The translations under genes were made by a program, and so were the position numbers. DNA of 64,000 nucleotides, from the NCBI GenBank assembly GCA_963843465.1, contig CAWJKP010000001.1, positions 1,674,001-1,738,000 on the forward strand, given 5' to 3'. Under the pieces are notes generated by a model, which worked only from the letters and a program-made list of their open reading frames with translations, had not been told where the DNA came from and did no database searches. Source of the DNA: CAWJKP01 sp963843465. GTDB taxonomy: Bacteria > Planctomycetota > Planctomycetia > Pirellulales > Thermoguttaceae. Every line of letters begins with the position of its first letter. Position 1 is the first letter of the stretch. Positions 29,725 through 37,348 of the stretch are shown here, piece after piece.

Positions 29725-31461
29725 TCAGCTTCTTGTACCGGAAGGGACGCGCCGCTGGGACGCGGCGTGCGGGTGCATCATGCCCGGGTGCGCGGCCGTC
29801 CCAGGAGGCGGCGGCTGGGGAGGGACCGCCGCGGGCAGCTCATGGTATTTGATGTGGCGGCGCAGCAGGACCAGCCGCCAGGCGTAGCAGAACGCGGGGA
29901 CGTAGGTGCTCACGAATTCCCACAGCCGCCGCGGGTAGAAGACCAGGGGGTTTTCCCGCGGCAGGCCCGGTCGGCGCTGCGTGCGGCACTTCCGCCGGAA
30001 GAGGCCCCCTTCCAAGGGCTGCACGCCGTCATAGCGGATATTGATTACGTCGCGGATCACTTGCCCGAGGAGCATGACGGAGCTCCGCTTTTCGACCAGG
30101 CAGCGCCGCATCAGGGTGCCGATGTGCTCGAGCGAATAGAAAGTCCGCCACGACTGCCAGAGGGCCGCTTCCCACTGCCGGCGCGACATGCGAGGGTGGT
30201 GGGTGACGGCCTTCTCGCCGGTGTAGAGGTTCAGGTCGGGGTCCATCCACTCGCCTGCCAACAGTTTGTCGCGGTGGTCGACCGAGCCCGGCAGGGGCAT
30301 CAAGCAGGCGAACTTCACCAGGTCCAAGGGCAGCTCCGTCTTGAGCGACTCGACGTCGCGGCCGATGGACTCGGGGGTGTCGGCGGGGAAGCCCACGATG
30401 TAGCCCGCTTGTACGGCGATTCGCGCGTCGTGCCAGACCCGCAGCATGTCCCGGTACTCGTCGATGTGGTTCTGGCGCTTGTCGGCGCTGACCAGGTTGG
30501 CCGGGTTCACGCTCTCCACGCCGACGAAGACCCAGCGGCAGCCGGCGCGGCTCAGCTTCTCGGCGAAGCGGGGGATGCGGTAGGCCGTGGCGTCGATCTG
30601 CACGACGAACTTGATGCGGAACCCCTGCTGTTCCCGCAGCTCGATCAGCCGATCGGTGATCGGCTCCCAATCCTTGTTGCGGGCGAAGTTGTCGTCGGTG
30701 ATGAAGAAATGGTCCAGGCCGCGAGCGTGGTACCCGCGGACGATCCGCTCGACGTCGTCGGCGCTGCGCGAGCGGGGTTTTCGCCCCTGGACGTTGATGA
30801 TCGTGCAGAACTTGCACTGGAAGGGGCAGCCGCGGCTGGTGTCGAACGTGGCCACCGCGCAAATCGTGCGCCGGATCGTCTTCTCGGGCAAGAGCGGGAC
30901 CGGTTGGCCGCGCAGGTCGGGCAGGTCGTCGAGGTAGTTGTAGACGGCCTTCAGGCGGCCGTGGTAGGCGTCGGCCAGCAAGGCGTCCATCCGCCCTTCC
31001 GCTTCCCCGGCGAACAAGCTGACCCCCAGGGCCTGGGCCTCTTGCAGCTCGCTGGGCATCTGCGGGAGCATCCGCAAGCTGCCGCTGACGTGGAACCCGC
31101 CGATGATGACGGGCAGACCGGCCTGACGAAACTCGCGGGCCAGGTCCAGAGCCCGCGGGAACTGGTTCGACTGTACGCCCACCAGGCAGATCACGCCCGC
31201 AGCGCCCTTGGAGCGGATTCGCCGCACGATCCGCCGGGCGGAGATCGTCGTATTCGACTCGTCGTAGGTGTTCACGACGATCTCCACGTCGTCGCCGAGG
31301 ACGTGGCGGGCTGCGCTGTCGGTGGCCAGACCATAGAGACATGCCAGCGTGTTCGGGGAGATCCAGGATCGCCACCACTGCACGACGTAGCCGTCGTCGT
31401 CATAGCGCGACGGTCGAATCAACTCCACGAAGAATTGCTGCTTGCGGGCGGGCTTGGTCAT
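29725..31461 (-). CDS. B12-type radical SAM enzyme, copy 2, intact
   Basis: A 578-residue protein. Residues 1-165 resemble a B12-binding fold (VGVQSNQFPRALDLAREF, VIIGGFHVSG). The SAM radical core starts at TSRGCPFQCKFCT with Cys212, Cys216 and Cys219 holding the 4Fe-4S cluster, and continues with FITDDNFARN, FVGVESVNP and GYIVGFPADTPESI. The C-terminal 150 residues end in a Pro-rich tail (AVPPQPPPPGTAAHPGMM). Enzymes of this class methylate or rearrange unactivated carbons, often in lipids, cofactors or peptides. The substrate is unknown. ATG 31461 was chosen by alignment with the start of copy 1; its ribosome site is weak. Confidence 0.85.
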   Translation of the reverse strand: MTKPARKQQFFVELIRPSRYDDDGYVVQWWRSWISPNTLACLYGLATDSAARHVLGDDVEIVVNTYDESNTTISARRIVRRIRSKGAAGVICLVGVQSNQFPRALDLAREFRQAGLPVIIGGFHVSGSLRMLPQMPSELQEAQALGVSLFAGEAEGRMDALLADAYHGRLKAVYNYLDDLPDLRGQPVPLLPEKTIRRTICAVATFDTSRGCPFQCKFCTIINVQGRKPRSRSADDVERIVRGYHARGLDHFFITDDNFARNKDWEPITDRLIELREQQGFRIKFVVQIDATAYRIPRFAEKLSRAGCRWVFVGVESVNPANLVSADKRQNHIDEYRDMLRVWHDARIAVQAGYIVGFPADTPESIGRDVESLKTELPLDLVKFACLMPLPGSVDHRDKLLAGEWMDPDLNLYTGEKAVTHHPRMSRRQWEAALWQSWRTFYSLEHIGTLMRRCLVEKRSSVMLLGQVIRDVINIRYDGVQPLEGGLFRRKCRTQRRPGLPRENPLVFYPRRLWEFVSTYVPAFCYAWRLVLLRRHIKYHELPAAVPPQPPPPGTAAHPGMMHPHAASQRRVPSGTRS

Positions 31462-31750
31462 GCACGTTCGCCTGTAGGGTGCCTTCGGAATCGGCGGCTC
31501 CGTTTCCACGTCGCTTCCACGGGCTGTCGTTGCGGAGACCGTAGTCCATTCCACGGAATGGTGCAAGATCAGATCTTGCGGGCCACGCCGTGCCGCCGTG
31601 CAGGTCCATGGGCGGCTAACTGCACTTGTCGTGGCGGGAGCAATCTACTAGACTGTGCGCCATCGTGGGGGGTATCTCGGCGCCAGCCGGCACGGGACCA
31701 CTCCGCTAGGATTGGGAGCGACTTCCACGATTTCCCCGAGGATTTGCACG
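31462..31750. other. Divergent gene-free region between radical SAM copy 2 and lpxD
   Basis: This 289-base stretch must hold the promoters of both divergent units. No near-consensus -35/-10 pair could be picked with confidence, and no repeat family seen elsewhere in the window is present. Confidence 0.45.
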
Positions 31751-32788
31751 ATGCCTGTTAAGCTGGGCGATTTGGCCAGCCGTGTGGGCGGGCAATTGAT
31801 AGGCGATCCCGAGTTGCTCATCGAGGGCGCTCGGCCCTTGAGCGATGCTCGGCAGGGCGAAATCACGCTTTTGGATCCGCCCTGCAGTGGCGGTCGCCGG
31901 CCGCAGATCCGCGCATCGGCGGTTGTCGCGCCGCAGGGCTTCGAGCCGGACGGGGTTGCGGCAATCCTGGTGGACGACACCCACGCGGCCTTTGCGCCAA
32001 TTATCGGCGTCTTTCGGCCGCCGCGGGTCGCGGCGCGGCGCGGCGTGAGCCCTTTGGCGGTCGTCAGTCCCTCGGCCCGCCTGGCCGACGACGTCGAGAT
32101 TCACCCGCTGGCCACCATCGGCGACGGCGTGGAAATCGGCTGCGGCGCGACCATCCATAGCGGCGTTCACATCATGGCGGGCTCGAAGGTCGGTCCCGGC
32201 ACGACCCTTTTCCCCAACGTGGTGCTGCACGAGAACACGGTCGTCGGCGCGCGCTGCATGATCCACTCAGGGACGAGCTTGGGGACCTCCATCGTCGCCG
32301 ATGGCCGCGGGGACGGGCCGTGGGGCGACAAGCCGCCGCCGGGCAACGTGGAGCTGGCCGACGACGTCGACATCGGCGCCGCGACCATTATCGACCGCGG
32401 AGCCAACGGTCCCACCGTCATTGGCCAGTGCACCAAGATCGACAACCACGTAACGATCGGCCACAACGCGCAGATCGGTCCGCACAATCTGCTCTGTTCC
32501 CAGGTGCTGATGATGAGCCGGTGCCGCTCGGGCCGCTACCTGGTGGTGGCCGGGCAGGCGGCCGTGAGCAGCGGCGTCCAGATCCAGGACGGGGCCGTGC
32601 TGGGCGGCAAAGCCAGCGTCCACGACGACGTCGGTCACCGGGCCCGAGTGCTCGGCGTTCCCGCCGTTATCGAGCGGAACTTCTGGGTCCGGGAGTTGCT
32701 GCTGGCGAGAGTGCCCCAGATGTGCGATCAACTGGAATCGCTCGAGGCAGCCGTCGCCGGGACGCGGGAGTTGGAAGTCAGGAGTTAG
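31751..32788 (+). CDS. lpxD: UDP-3-O-acylglucosamine N-acyltransferase (LpxD)
   Basis: A 345-residue acyltransferase of lipid A synthesis: it transfers a hydroxyacyl chain from ACP to the 2-amino group of UDP-3-O-acyl-glucosamine. The N-terminal uridine-binding domain (VKLGDLASRVGGQLIGDPEL) precedes a left-handed beta-helix of hexapeptide repeats (VEIGCGATIHSGVHI). The catalytic His is visible as His238 in NHVTIGHNAQIG. The C-terminal helices follow. The last residues (ELEVRS) and the TAG stop are supplied by a heptamer repeat array that begins at about 32768. It stands alone, without lpxA, lpxC or fabZ beside it. Confidence 0.9.
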   Translation: MPVKLGDLASRVGGQLIGDPELLIEGARPLSDARQGEITLLDPPCSGGRRPQIRASAVVAPQGFEPDGVAAILVDDTHAAFAPIIGVFRPPRVAARRGVSPLAVVSPSARLADDVEIHPLATIGDGVEIGCGATIHSGVHIMAGSKVGPGTTLFPNVVLHENTVVGARCMIHSGTSLGTSIVADGRGDGPWGDKPPPGNVELADDVDIGAATIIDRGANGPTVIGQCTKIDNHVTIGHNAQIGPHNLLCSQVLMMSRCRSGRYLVVAGQAAVSSGVQIQDGAVLGGKASVHDDVGHRARVLGVPAVIERNFWVRELLLARVPQMCDQLESLEAAVAGTRELEVRS

Positions 32789-32980
32789 GAGTTAGAAGTT
32801 AGAAGTTAGAAGAAGCAGGCGGGTAAGTCGCTGTTAAGAAATGAGTTGGCCACCCGGAATCGTTGCCCCCAGTGGATCCAGCGGCCGTGAATAATCCGCG
32901 CTAGCGTGGATGTTGTACGCCCGTGCGGCCACCCGCCCATTCTAACTCCTAACTTCTAACTCCTGACTCCTAACTCCTAG
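32768..32980. repeat. Inverted pair of GAGTTAG heptamer arrays around a 130-base core
   Basis: A forward array (GAGTTAG and AAGTTAG units) occupies about 32768-32813 and a reverse array (CTAACTC units) 32941-32980. The core contains CGTGAATAATCC, a motif also found near 61287 and 61410. The left array provides the lpxD stop codon; the right array provides the stop of the pilT remnant on the other strand. Confidence 0.9.
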
Positions 32981-33622
32981 TCGGGTCCCCGGAGTGACGA
33001 ATCGCTCGGCCGTCTCTCGGCTGATCGAGCCTTCCCTCAGCCGTTGTTGGATCGACTCGTCGAGCGTCAGCATCCCGTCGGCACGGCCCGTGAGGATGAT
33101 GTTGTCGATGGCCTCGATCTTGCCGGCGCGGAGCGAGCCGGCGATGGCCGAGTTGTTCAAGAGGATCTCCATCGCCAGCGAGGTTGTTTTCCCGGACCCA
33201 ACCACGCCGCAAACCAACACCAGCCCGTTGCGGAAGTGGACCAGCCGGCGAGCGAGCCTCTCGGGAAACCCTGCCCAGGGGAAGTCGGGAATCTCTGCGG
33301 GGATCAAGCGAAAGCAGGCTCCCATTTGCCGGCCGCTCATGAAGTAATTCACGCGGAACCGCTGCGGCTTGGCGCCGAGCGTGAGTTCCAGCGCGAAGTC
33401 GGCGTTCCGTTCGGCTTGAAAACGATCCATCGCGTGCAGCGGGCAGAGCGGAGCGAGCAGCCCGCCGACGGCATCGCGGTCGATGACGACGCAGGAGCCG
33501 GTAGAACTGGTGGGCCGGCGCTCGCTCGCGCGAGCTTGTCCCACCCTACCATCCGCATGGATGCTACAAGCGGCATATTTCCAACCGGTAGCAGCCAGCC
33601 AGGTTTGCCAACTTCTCACCAT
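32942..33622 (-). pseudogene. pilT: pilT/twitching ATPase remnant with internal deletion
   Basis: The middle of this 226-codon frame is clearly PilT-like: RFRVNYFMSGRQMGACFRLI, then a Walker A loop (LVLVCGVVGSGKTTSLA). It then jumps directly to the end of a PilT protein (AGKIEAIDNIILTGRADGML, EGSISRETAERF). About 130 residues with Walker B, the Asp box and the His box are missing. PilT is usually 340-370 residues. The first 30 codons are translated intergenic sequence plus half of a dispersed repeat (33508-33549), and the last 15 are heptamer repeat. ATP hydrolysis is not possible without Walker B, so this is a decayed gene. No other pilus gene is nearby. Confidence 0.75.
33508..33549. repeat. 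Half copy of the GTAGGGTGGGACAAG repeat inside the pilT remnant
   Basis: The sequence TGGTGGGCCGGCGCTCGC followed by CGCGCGAGCTTGTCCCACCC matches the right half of the copies at 36049-36163 and 41478-41574. It is read as part of the N-terminal extension of the remnant. Confidence 0.8.
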
Positions 33623-33729
33623 TTGCTAGCGCTTTCCTAATGCCGCATTGCTAGAGTCGCCAGTGATTTCAGTCCGGGCGGTCGTGCCCGGTGACTGTGG
33701 GGCGGTTCACCTCCGTTGAGGGCGAAGCG

Positions 33730-34422
33730 ATGCCGGCGTCAATTCTGGTCGTTGAAGACGAAGAAGACATTCGCGAGCTGGTCCGCTTCAACCTTGGCAA
33801 GGAAGGCTTCCAGGTCCGCGCGGTGGCGAGCGGAGAAGAGGGGCTCGCCACGGTCGAGTTCCGCCCGCCGGACCTCTTGGTGTTGGACCTGATGCTCCCC
33901 GGCGTCGATGGCCTGACCGTCTGCCGGAAGATCAAGGGCAACCCCAAGACCCGGGGCGTGCCGATCGTGATTCTCACCGCCAAGGGAGAGGAGGCCGACG
34001 TGGTCACCGGCCTGAACCTGGGCGCCGACGACTACATCACCAAGCCCTTCAGCCCCTCGGTGCTGGTTGCGCGGGTGAAGGCCGTGCTCCGCCGCCGCGA
34101 GGCGGACGAGGGGGCCAAGGACGACGAGGCGGGAGTGATCCAGGTCCGCAACCTGAAGATCCACCCCGGCCGGCACGAGGTACGGGTGGATAACGGCCCG
34201 GTGGATCTGACCTCGACCGAATTCCGCGTGCTGCACTTCCTCGCCCGACGGCCCGGCTGGGTCTTTACCCGGCAGCAAATCCTCGACGGCGTCCACGGCG
34301 ACAACTACGCGATCACCGAGCGGGCGGTCGACGTGCAGATCGTCGGGCTGCGGAAAAAACTCTCCACGGCCGGCAACTCGATCGAAACCGTTCGCGGCGT
34401 GGGCTATCAATTCAAGGAATAG
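33730..34422 (+). CDS. phoB: PhoB-type response regulator
   Basis: A 230-residue OmpR/PhoB-family regulator. The receiver domain has the acidic pair Glu9/Asp10, phospho-acceptor Asp53 (LLVLDLMLPG) and the switch Lys in DDYITKPFSP. The winged-helix effector follows (VDLTSTEFRVLHFLARRPGW, then TERAVDVQIVGLRKKL and VRGVGYQFKE). Its partner kinase follows at 34593 and the pst genes after it, so it is expected to activate phosphate-starvation genes when phosphorylated. The TAG stop is the first triplet of a heptamer repeat array. No Pho-box-like direct repeats could be recognised upstream of pstS. Confidence 0.92.
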   Translation: MPASILVVEDEEDIRELVRFNLGKEGFQVRAVASGEEGLATVEFRPPDLLVLDLMLPGVDGLTVCRKIKGNPKTRGVPIVILTAKGEEADVVTGLNLGADDYITKPFSPSVLVARVKAVLRRREADEGAKDDEAGVIQVRNLKIHPGRHEVRVDNGPVDLTSTEFRVLHFLARRPGWVFTRQQILDGVHGDNYAITERAVDVQIVGLRKKLSTAGNSIETVRGVGYQFKE

Positions 34423-34592
34423 GAGTTAGAAGTTAGGAGTTAGGAGTTAGAATAACGCGCGGGTGCAAACCGTGAGGTCGAAAATCACCAATGGCAAGGA
34501 ATACGCTAACTCCCAACTCCCAACTCCCAGCTTCTAACTCCTAACTTCTAACTTCTAACTCCTAACTCCTAACTTCTAACTCCTAACTCCCA
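34420..34592. repeat. Inverted pair of GAGTTAG heptamer arrays between phoB and phoR
   Basis: The forward array at 34420-34452 begins with the phoB stop codon; the reverse array at 34507-34592 (about 12 units) ends directly against the phoR ATG at 34593. The core is only 54 bases. Because the right array is pyrimidine-rich on the coding strand, it leaves no room for a Shine-Dalgarno site before phoR. Confidence 0.92.
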
Positions 34593-35990
34593 ATGCGCGA
34601 CCGACGCCTGGCTCGGGAAATCTTCTGGCGATTCGCCTGGTGTCTCTTTCCGGGATGGCTGGCGGTGGGCGGGTGGTTCCTGGGCCTGGGCGTCACGTAC
34701 CTGCTGGCCGGCGGGCTGTTGTTGGCCGCGGCGATCTTTCTGGCCTCGCTCTGGACCGCCCGCCGCCTGCAACTCCCTTTGCAGTCTCTCGCGGCGGGCG
34801 TCGATCGCTTGGCCGCCGACGACCTCTCGCACCGGCTCTACGCGTCCGATTTCCTGGAAACACGCCGCCTGGCCGACTCGCTCAATCGCCTGGCCCAGCG
34901 GCTGGAGATCCGCATGGCGGCGATTGTCAGCCAGCAGCATGAGCAGGAGGCGATGCTCACCAGCATGGACGAAGGCGTGCTGGCGATCGATCGGGAGGGC
35001 ACGATCCTCAATCTCAACGAGACCTGCGCCAAGCTGCTGGGACAAGACCTGGCCAAGCTGCGGGGTCGGCGGTTCCACGAGGCGATCCGCAAGCCGGACC
35101 TGCTGTCGGTGGTCGAGTTGGCGCTGGCCGAGCACTCGCCGGTGGAGCGCGACGTGCGGATCGTGGGTGCGGACGATCGCTGGCTTCACGCGCACGGCAC
35201 CACGCTCTACGACGCCCGGCGGCGGCAGATCGGCGCCCTGCTGGTGTTGCACGACGTGACTCGCCTGCGCCGCCTGGAGAACATGCGGCGGGACTTCGTG
35301 GCCAACGTCTCCCATGAGCTGCGTACGCCGATCACTTCGATCAAGGGTTTTGTGGAAACGCTGCTGGACGGGGCCATGGACGATCCCCGAACGTCCGCCC
35401 GCTTCCTGCAGATCGTGCTCCGCCAGGTGAACCGCCTCAACGCGATCATCGAGGACCTGCTGATCCTCTCGCGGATCGAGAAGGGCTCGGACGAGGCGAC
35501 CATCGAGCTGGGCGAGGACCGCGTGGCGGAGTTGCTCCAGGCGGCGATCGAGATGTGTGAAAAGCAGGCCCAGGACAAGGGGATCACGTTGGGGCTGGAG
35601 TGCGACCCGGAGTTGGTGGCCCGAATCAACGCCCACCTGGTCGAGCAGGCGGTGGTGAATCTCGTGGGCAATGCGATCAAGTACAGCGAGGCGGGGTCGC
35701 GGGTCGAGGTGACCGCCTGCCGCCAGGACGGCGAGCTTTTGATCGCGGTCAAAGACCAAGGCTGCGGCATCGAGGCCAAACACCTGCCGCGGCTGTTCGA
35801 GCGATTCTACCGGGTGGACAAGGCCCGCAGCCGCGAGTTGGGCGGGACCGGCCTGGGACTGGCGATCGTCAAACACATTGCCCTGGCCCATCGCGGGTCG
35901 ATCGACGTGCAGAGCACGATCGGGTCCGGCAGCGTCTTCACACTCCGCTTGCCGTCCACCCCCCAGGGGGCGGTCCTAACGAAGATCTAA
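34593..35990 (+). CDS. phoR: PhoR-type sensor histidine kinase
   Basis: A 465-residue kinase with one or two membrane segments at residues 13-55 and almost no periplasmic loop, as in PhoR proteins that sense phosphate through the Pst complex. It has a HAMP-like region (55-110), a PAS domain (LTSMDEGVLAIDREGTILNL), the dimerisation/phospho-acceptor domain with His241 (ANVSHELRTPITSIKGF), and an ATPase domain with N-, G1- and G2-boxes (NLVGNAIKYS, DQGCGIEAKHL, GGTGLGLAI). The ATG abuts a heptamer array and has no visible ribosome site; no alternative start exists before the first helix, so initiation may depend on phoB translation or be leaderless. Confidence 0.92.
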   Translation: MRDRRLAREIFWRFAWCLFPGWLAVGGWFLGLGVTYLLAGGLLLAAAIFLASLWTARRLQLPLQSLAAGVDRLAADDLSHRLYASDFLETRRLADSLNRLAQRLEIRMAAIVSQQHEQEAMLTSMDEGVLAIDREGTILNLNETCAKLLGQDLAKLRGRRFHEAIRKPDLLSVVELALAEHSPVERDVRIVGADDRWLHAHGTTLYDARRRQIGALLVLHDVTRLRRLENMRRDFVANVSHELRTPITSIKGFVETLLDGAMDDPRTSARFLQIVLRQVNRLNAIIEDLLILSRIEKGSDEATIELGEDRVAELLQAAIEMCEKQAQDKGITLGLECDPELVARINAHLVEQAVVNLVGNAIKYSEAGSRVEVTACRQDGELLIAVKDQGCGIEAKHLPRLFERFYRVDKARSRELGGTGLGLAIVKHIALAHRGSIDVQSTIGSGSVFTLRLPSTPQGAVLTKI

Positions 35991-36048
35991 CCTTTGATCT
36001 ACGCTTTCCTAATAACGAAAGGCTTGAATTAGTAGCCAGGGTGTAGCG

Positions 36049-36163
36049 TGTAGGGTGGGACAAGCTCGCCAGAGCGAGCGCCGGCCCACCACTTGCGCTG
36101 GCTACTTCTTCGGCATAGCTCTGGTGGGCCGGCGTCCGCCAAGGCGGCCTTGTCCCACCCTAC
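36049..36163. repeat. Dispersed inverted repeat, GTAGGGTGGGACAAG family
   Basis: The left end reads GTAGGGTGGGACAAGCTCGC and then GCCGGCCCACCA; the right end reads TGGTGGGCCGGCGTC and then CTTGTCCCACCCTAC. The two ends are inverted, with a 30-base core. It sits between phoR and pstS. Confidence 0.88.
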
Positions 36164-36222
36164 GTGATGTCGTCGATTCCAGACCGTGTTTCCGCAACCA
36201 GAGGTGTTCAAGGAGAAAGCTC

Positions 36223-37203
36223 ATGAGATTCTTTTGCAGACTTGTCCCTCTCGCCGTGTTCATGGCGGCGGCGATTTGGCTGGGCGCGACGGCCCGGGCC
36301 GATGCCCCCAAGGTCGATCCGGGGATCCCCGCGTATGTCCCCGTGCAGGGCATCTCGGGGAGCTTGAACAGCACGGGCTCGGACACCATGGTCAACCTCG
36401 CGGAGCTCTGGGCCGAAGGTTTCAAGAAGTTCTACCCCAACGTGAAAATGCAGGTCGAAGGGAAGGGCTCGGCGACGGCGCCGCCGGCCTTGGCCAACAG
36501 CCTGGCTCAACTCGGTCCGATGTCGCGCCAGATGAAGCCGGAGGAAGAGGAGACGATCGAGAAATCGCAGGGCGCCAAGCCGTTGCGGATCAGCACGGCC
36601 ATCGACTGCCTGGCGGTCTATGTCAACAAGGACAACCCCGTGCGCGGCTTCACCCTGGCGCAGTTGGATTGCATCTTCTCCAAGACCCGCAAGTCGGGCT
36701 TCGCCGACATCTCCACCTGGGGCCAGGTCGGGCTGACGGGTCCCTGGGCCAGCCTGCCGATGAGCCTTTACGGCCGCAACTCGGCCAGCGGCACCTACGG
36801 CTATTTCAAAGAGCACGCCTTGAAAAAGGGCGATTACAAGGACTCCGTCAAGGAGCAGCCCGGCTCCTCGTCCGTGGTCAACGGCGTGGCCAACGACAAG
36901 GCCGGCATCGGCTACTCGGGGATCGGCTACAAGACCTCGGAGGTCCGGGCGCTGCCGCTGGCCAAGGACGGCAAGTCGGCCCTGGGCGAGCCCTCGTTCG
37001 TCAACGCCCTGAACGGCAAGTACCCGCTGGGCCGCGCCTTGTACGTCTACGTGGTCAAGAAGCCCAACGAGCCGCTGCCGCCGCGGGTCAAGGAGCTCCT
37101 CAAGTACGTCCTCTCCCAGGAGGGTCAGGAAGTGGTGATCAAGGCCGGCTACGGCCCGCTGCCGTTGCCGATCCTCCAGCAAGAGTTGAAAAAGCTGGAC
37201 TAG
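36223..37203 (+). CDS. pstS: Phosphate ABC transporter substrate-binding protein
   Basis: A 326-residue periplasmic phosphate-binding protein with signal peptide MRFFCRLVPLAVFMAAAIWL. Phosphate-contacting motifs are SGSLNSTGSDTMVNLAELWA near the N-terminus, the GSATAPPAL loop, and YGRNSASGTYGYF in the middle. AAGGAG at 36210-36215 fixes the start. It feeds PstC/PstA/PstB encoded downstream. It belongs to the longer PstS type with a KTRKSGFADISTWGQVG segment seen in several non-proteobacterial phyla. Confidence 0.93.
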   Translation: MRFFCRLVPLAVFMAAAIWLGATARADAPKVDPGIPAYVPVQGISGSLNSTGSDTMVNLAELWAEGFKKFYPNVKMQVEGKGSATAPPALANSLAQLGPMSRQMKPEEEETIEKSQGAKPLRISTAIDCLAVYVNKDNPVRGFTLAQLDCIFSKTRKSGFADISTWGQVGLTGPWASLPMSLYGRNSASGTYGYFKEHALKKGDYKDSVKEQPGSSSVVNGVANDKAGIGYSGIGYKTSEVRALPLAKDGKSALGEPSFVNALNGKYPLGRALYVYVVKKPNEPLPPRVKELLKYVLSQEGQEVVIKAGYGPLPLPILQQELKKLD

Positions 37204-37230
37204 CCGCCCTTGCGTGATCTTGGCAGAATT

Positions 37231-37340
37231 GCCGGTAGGTCCCGCTTGCCGAGCGGGACAATGGTGGTCCTGCCCGGCAGGCAGGACCTACCGGCGGCAA
37301 TACGGCGGAATGCCACGGAGGGCGTTCCCTACAGATTGAC
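37231..37340. repeat. Inverted repeats between pstS and pstC, GTAGGTCCCG family
   Basis: GTAGGTCCCGCTTGCCGAGC is followed by an inverted counterpart ending AGGACCTACCGG. A half copy of the GGAACGCC repeat (GCCACGGAGGGCGTTCCC) follows. Related pairs lie at 39645-39719 and 44964-45046. The hairpins could attenuate transcription so that pstS is made in excess over pstC, but this is inference. Confidence 0.75.
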
Positions 37341-37348
37341 GAGACCTG

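Noticed and set aside
29239..31761. Long plus-strand open frame (840 codons) opposite the radical SAM genes
   Set aside because: It spans both tandem copies without signal or family motifs; the minus-strand frames carry the CxxxCxxC cluster motif and aligned copies.
36164..36222. Pho box upstream of pstS
   Set aside because: No pair of direct repeats resembling the known PhoB site could be seen in the short spacer after the repeat element.
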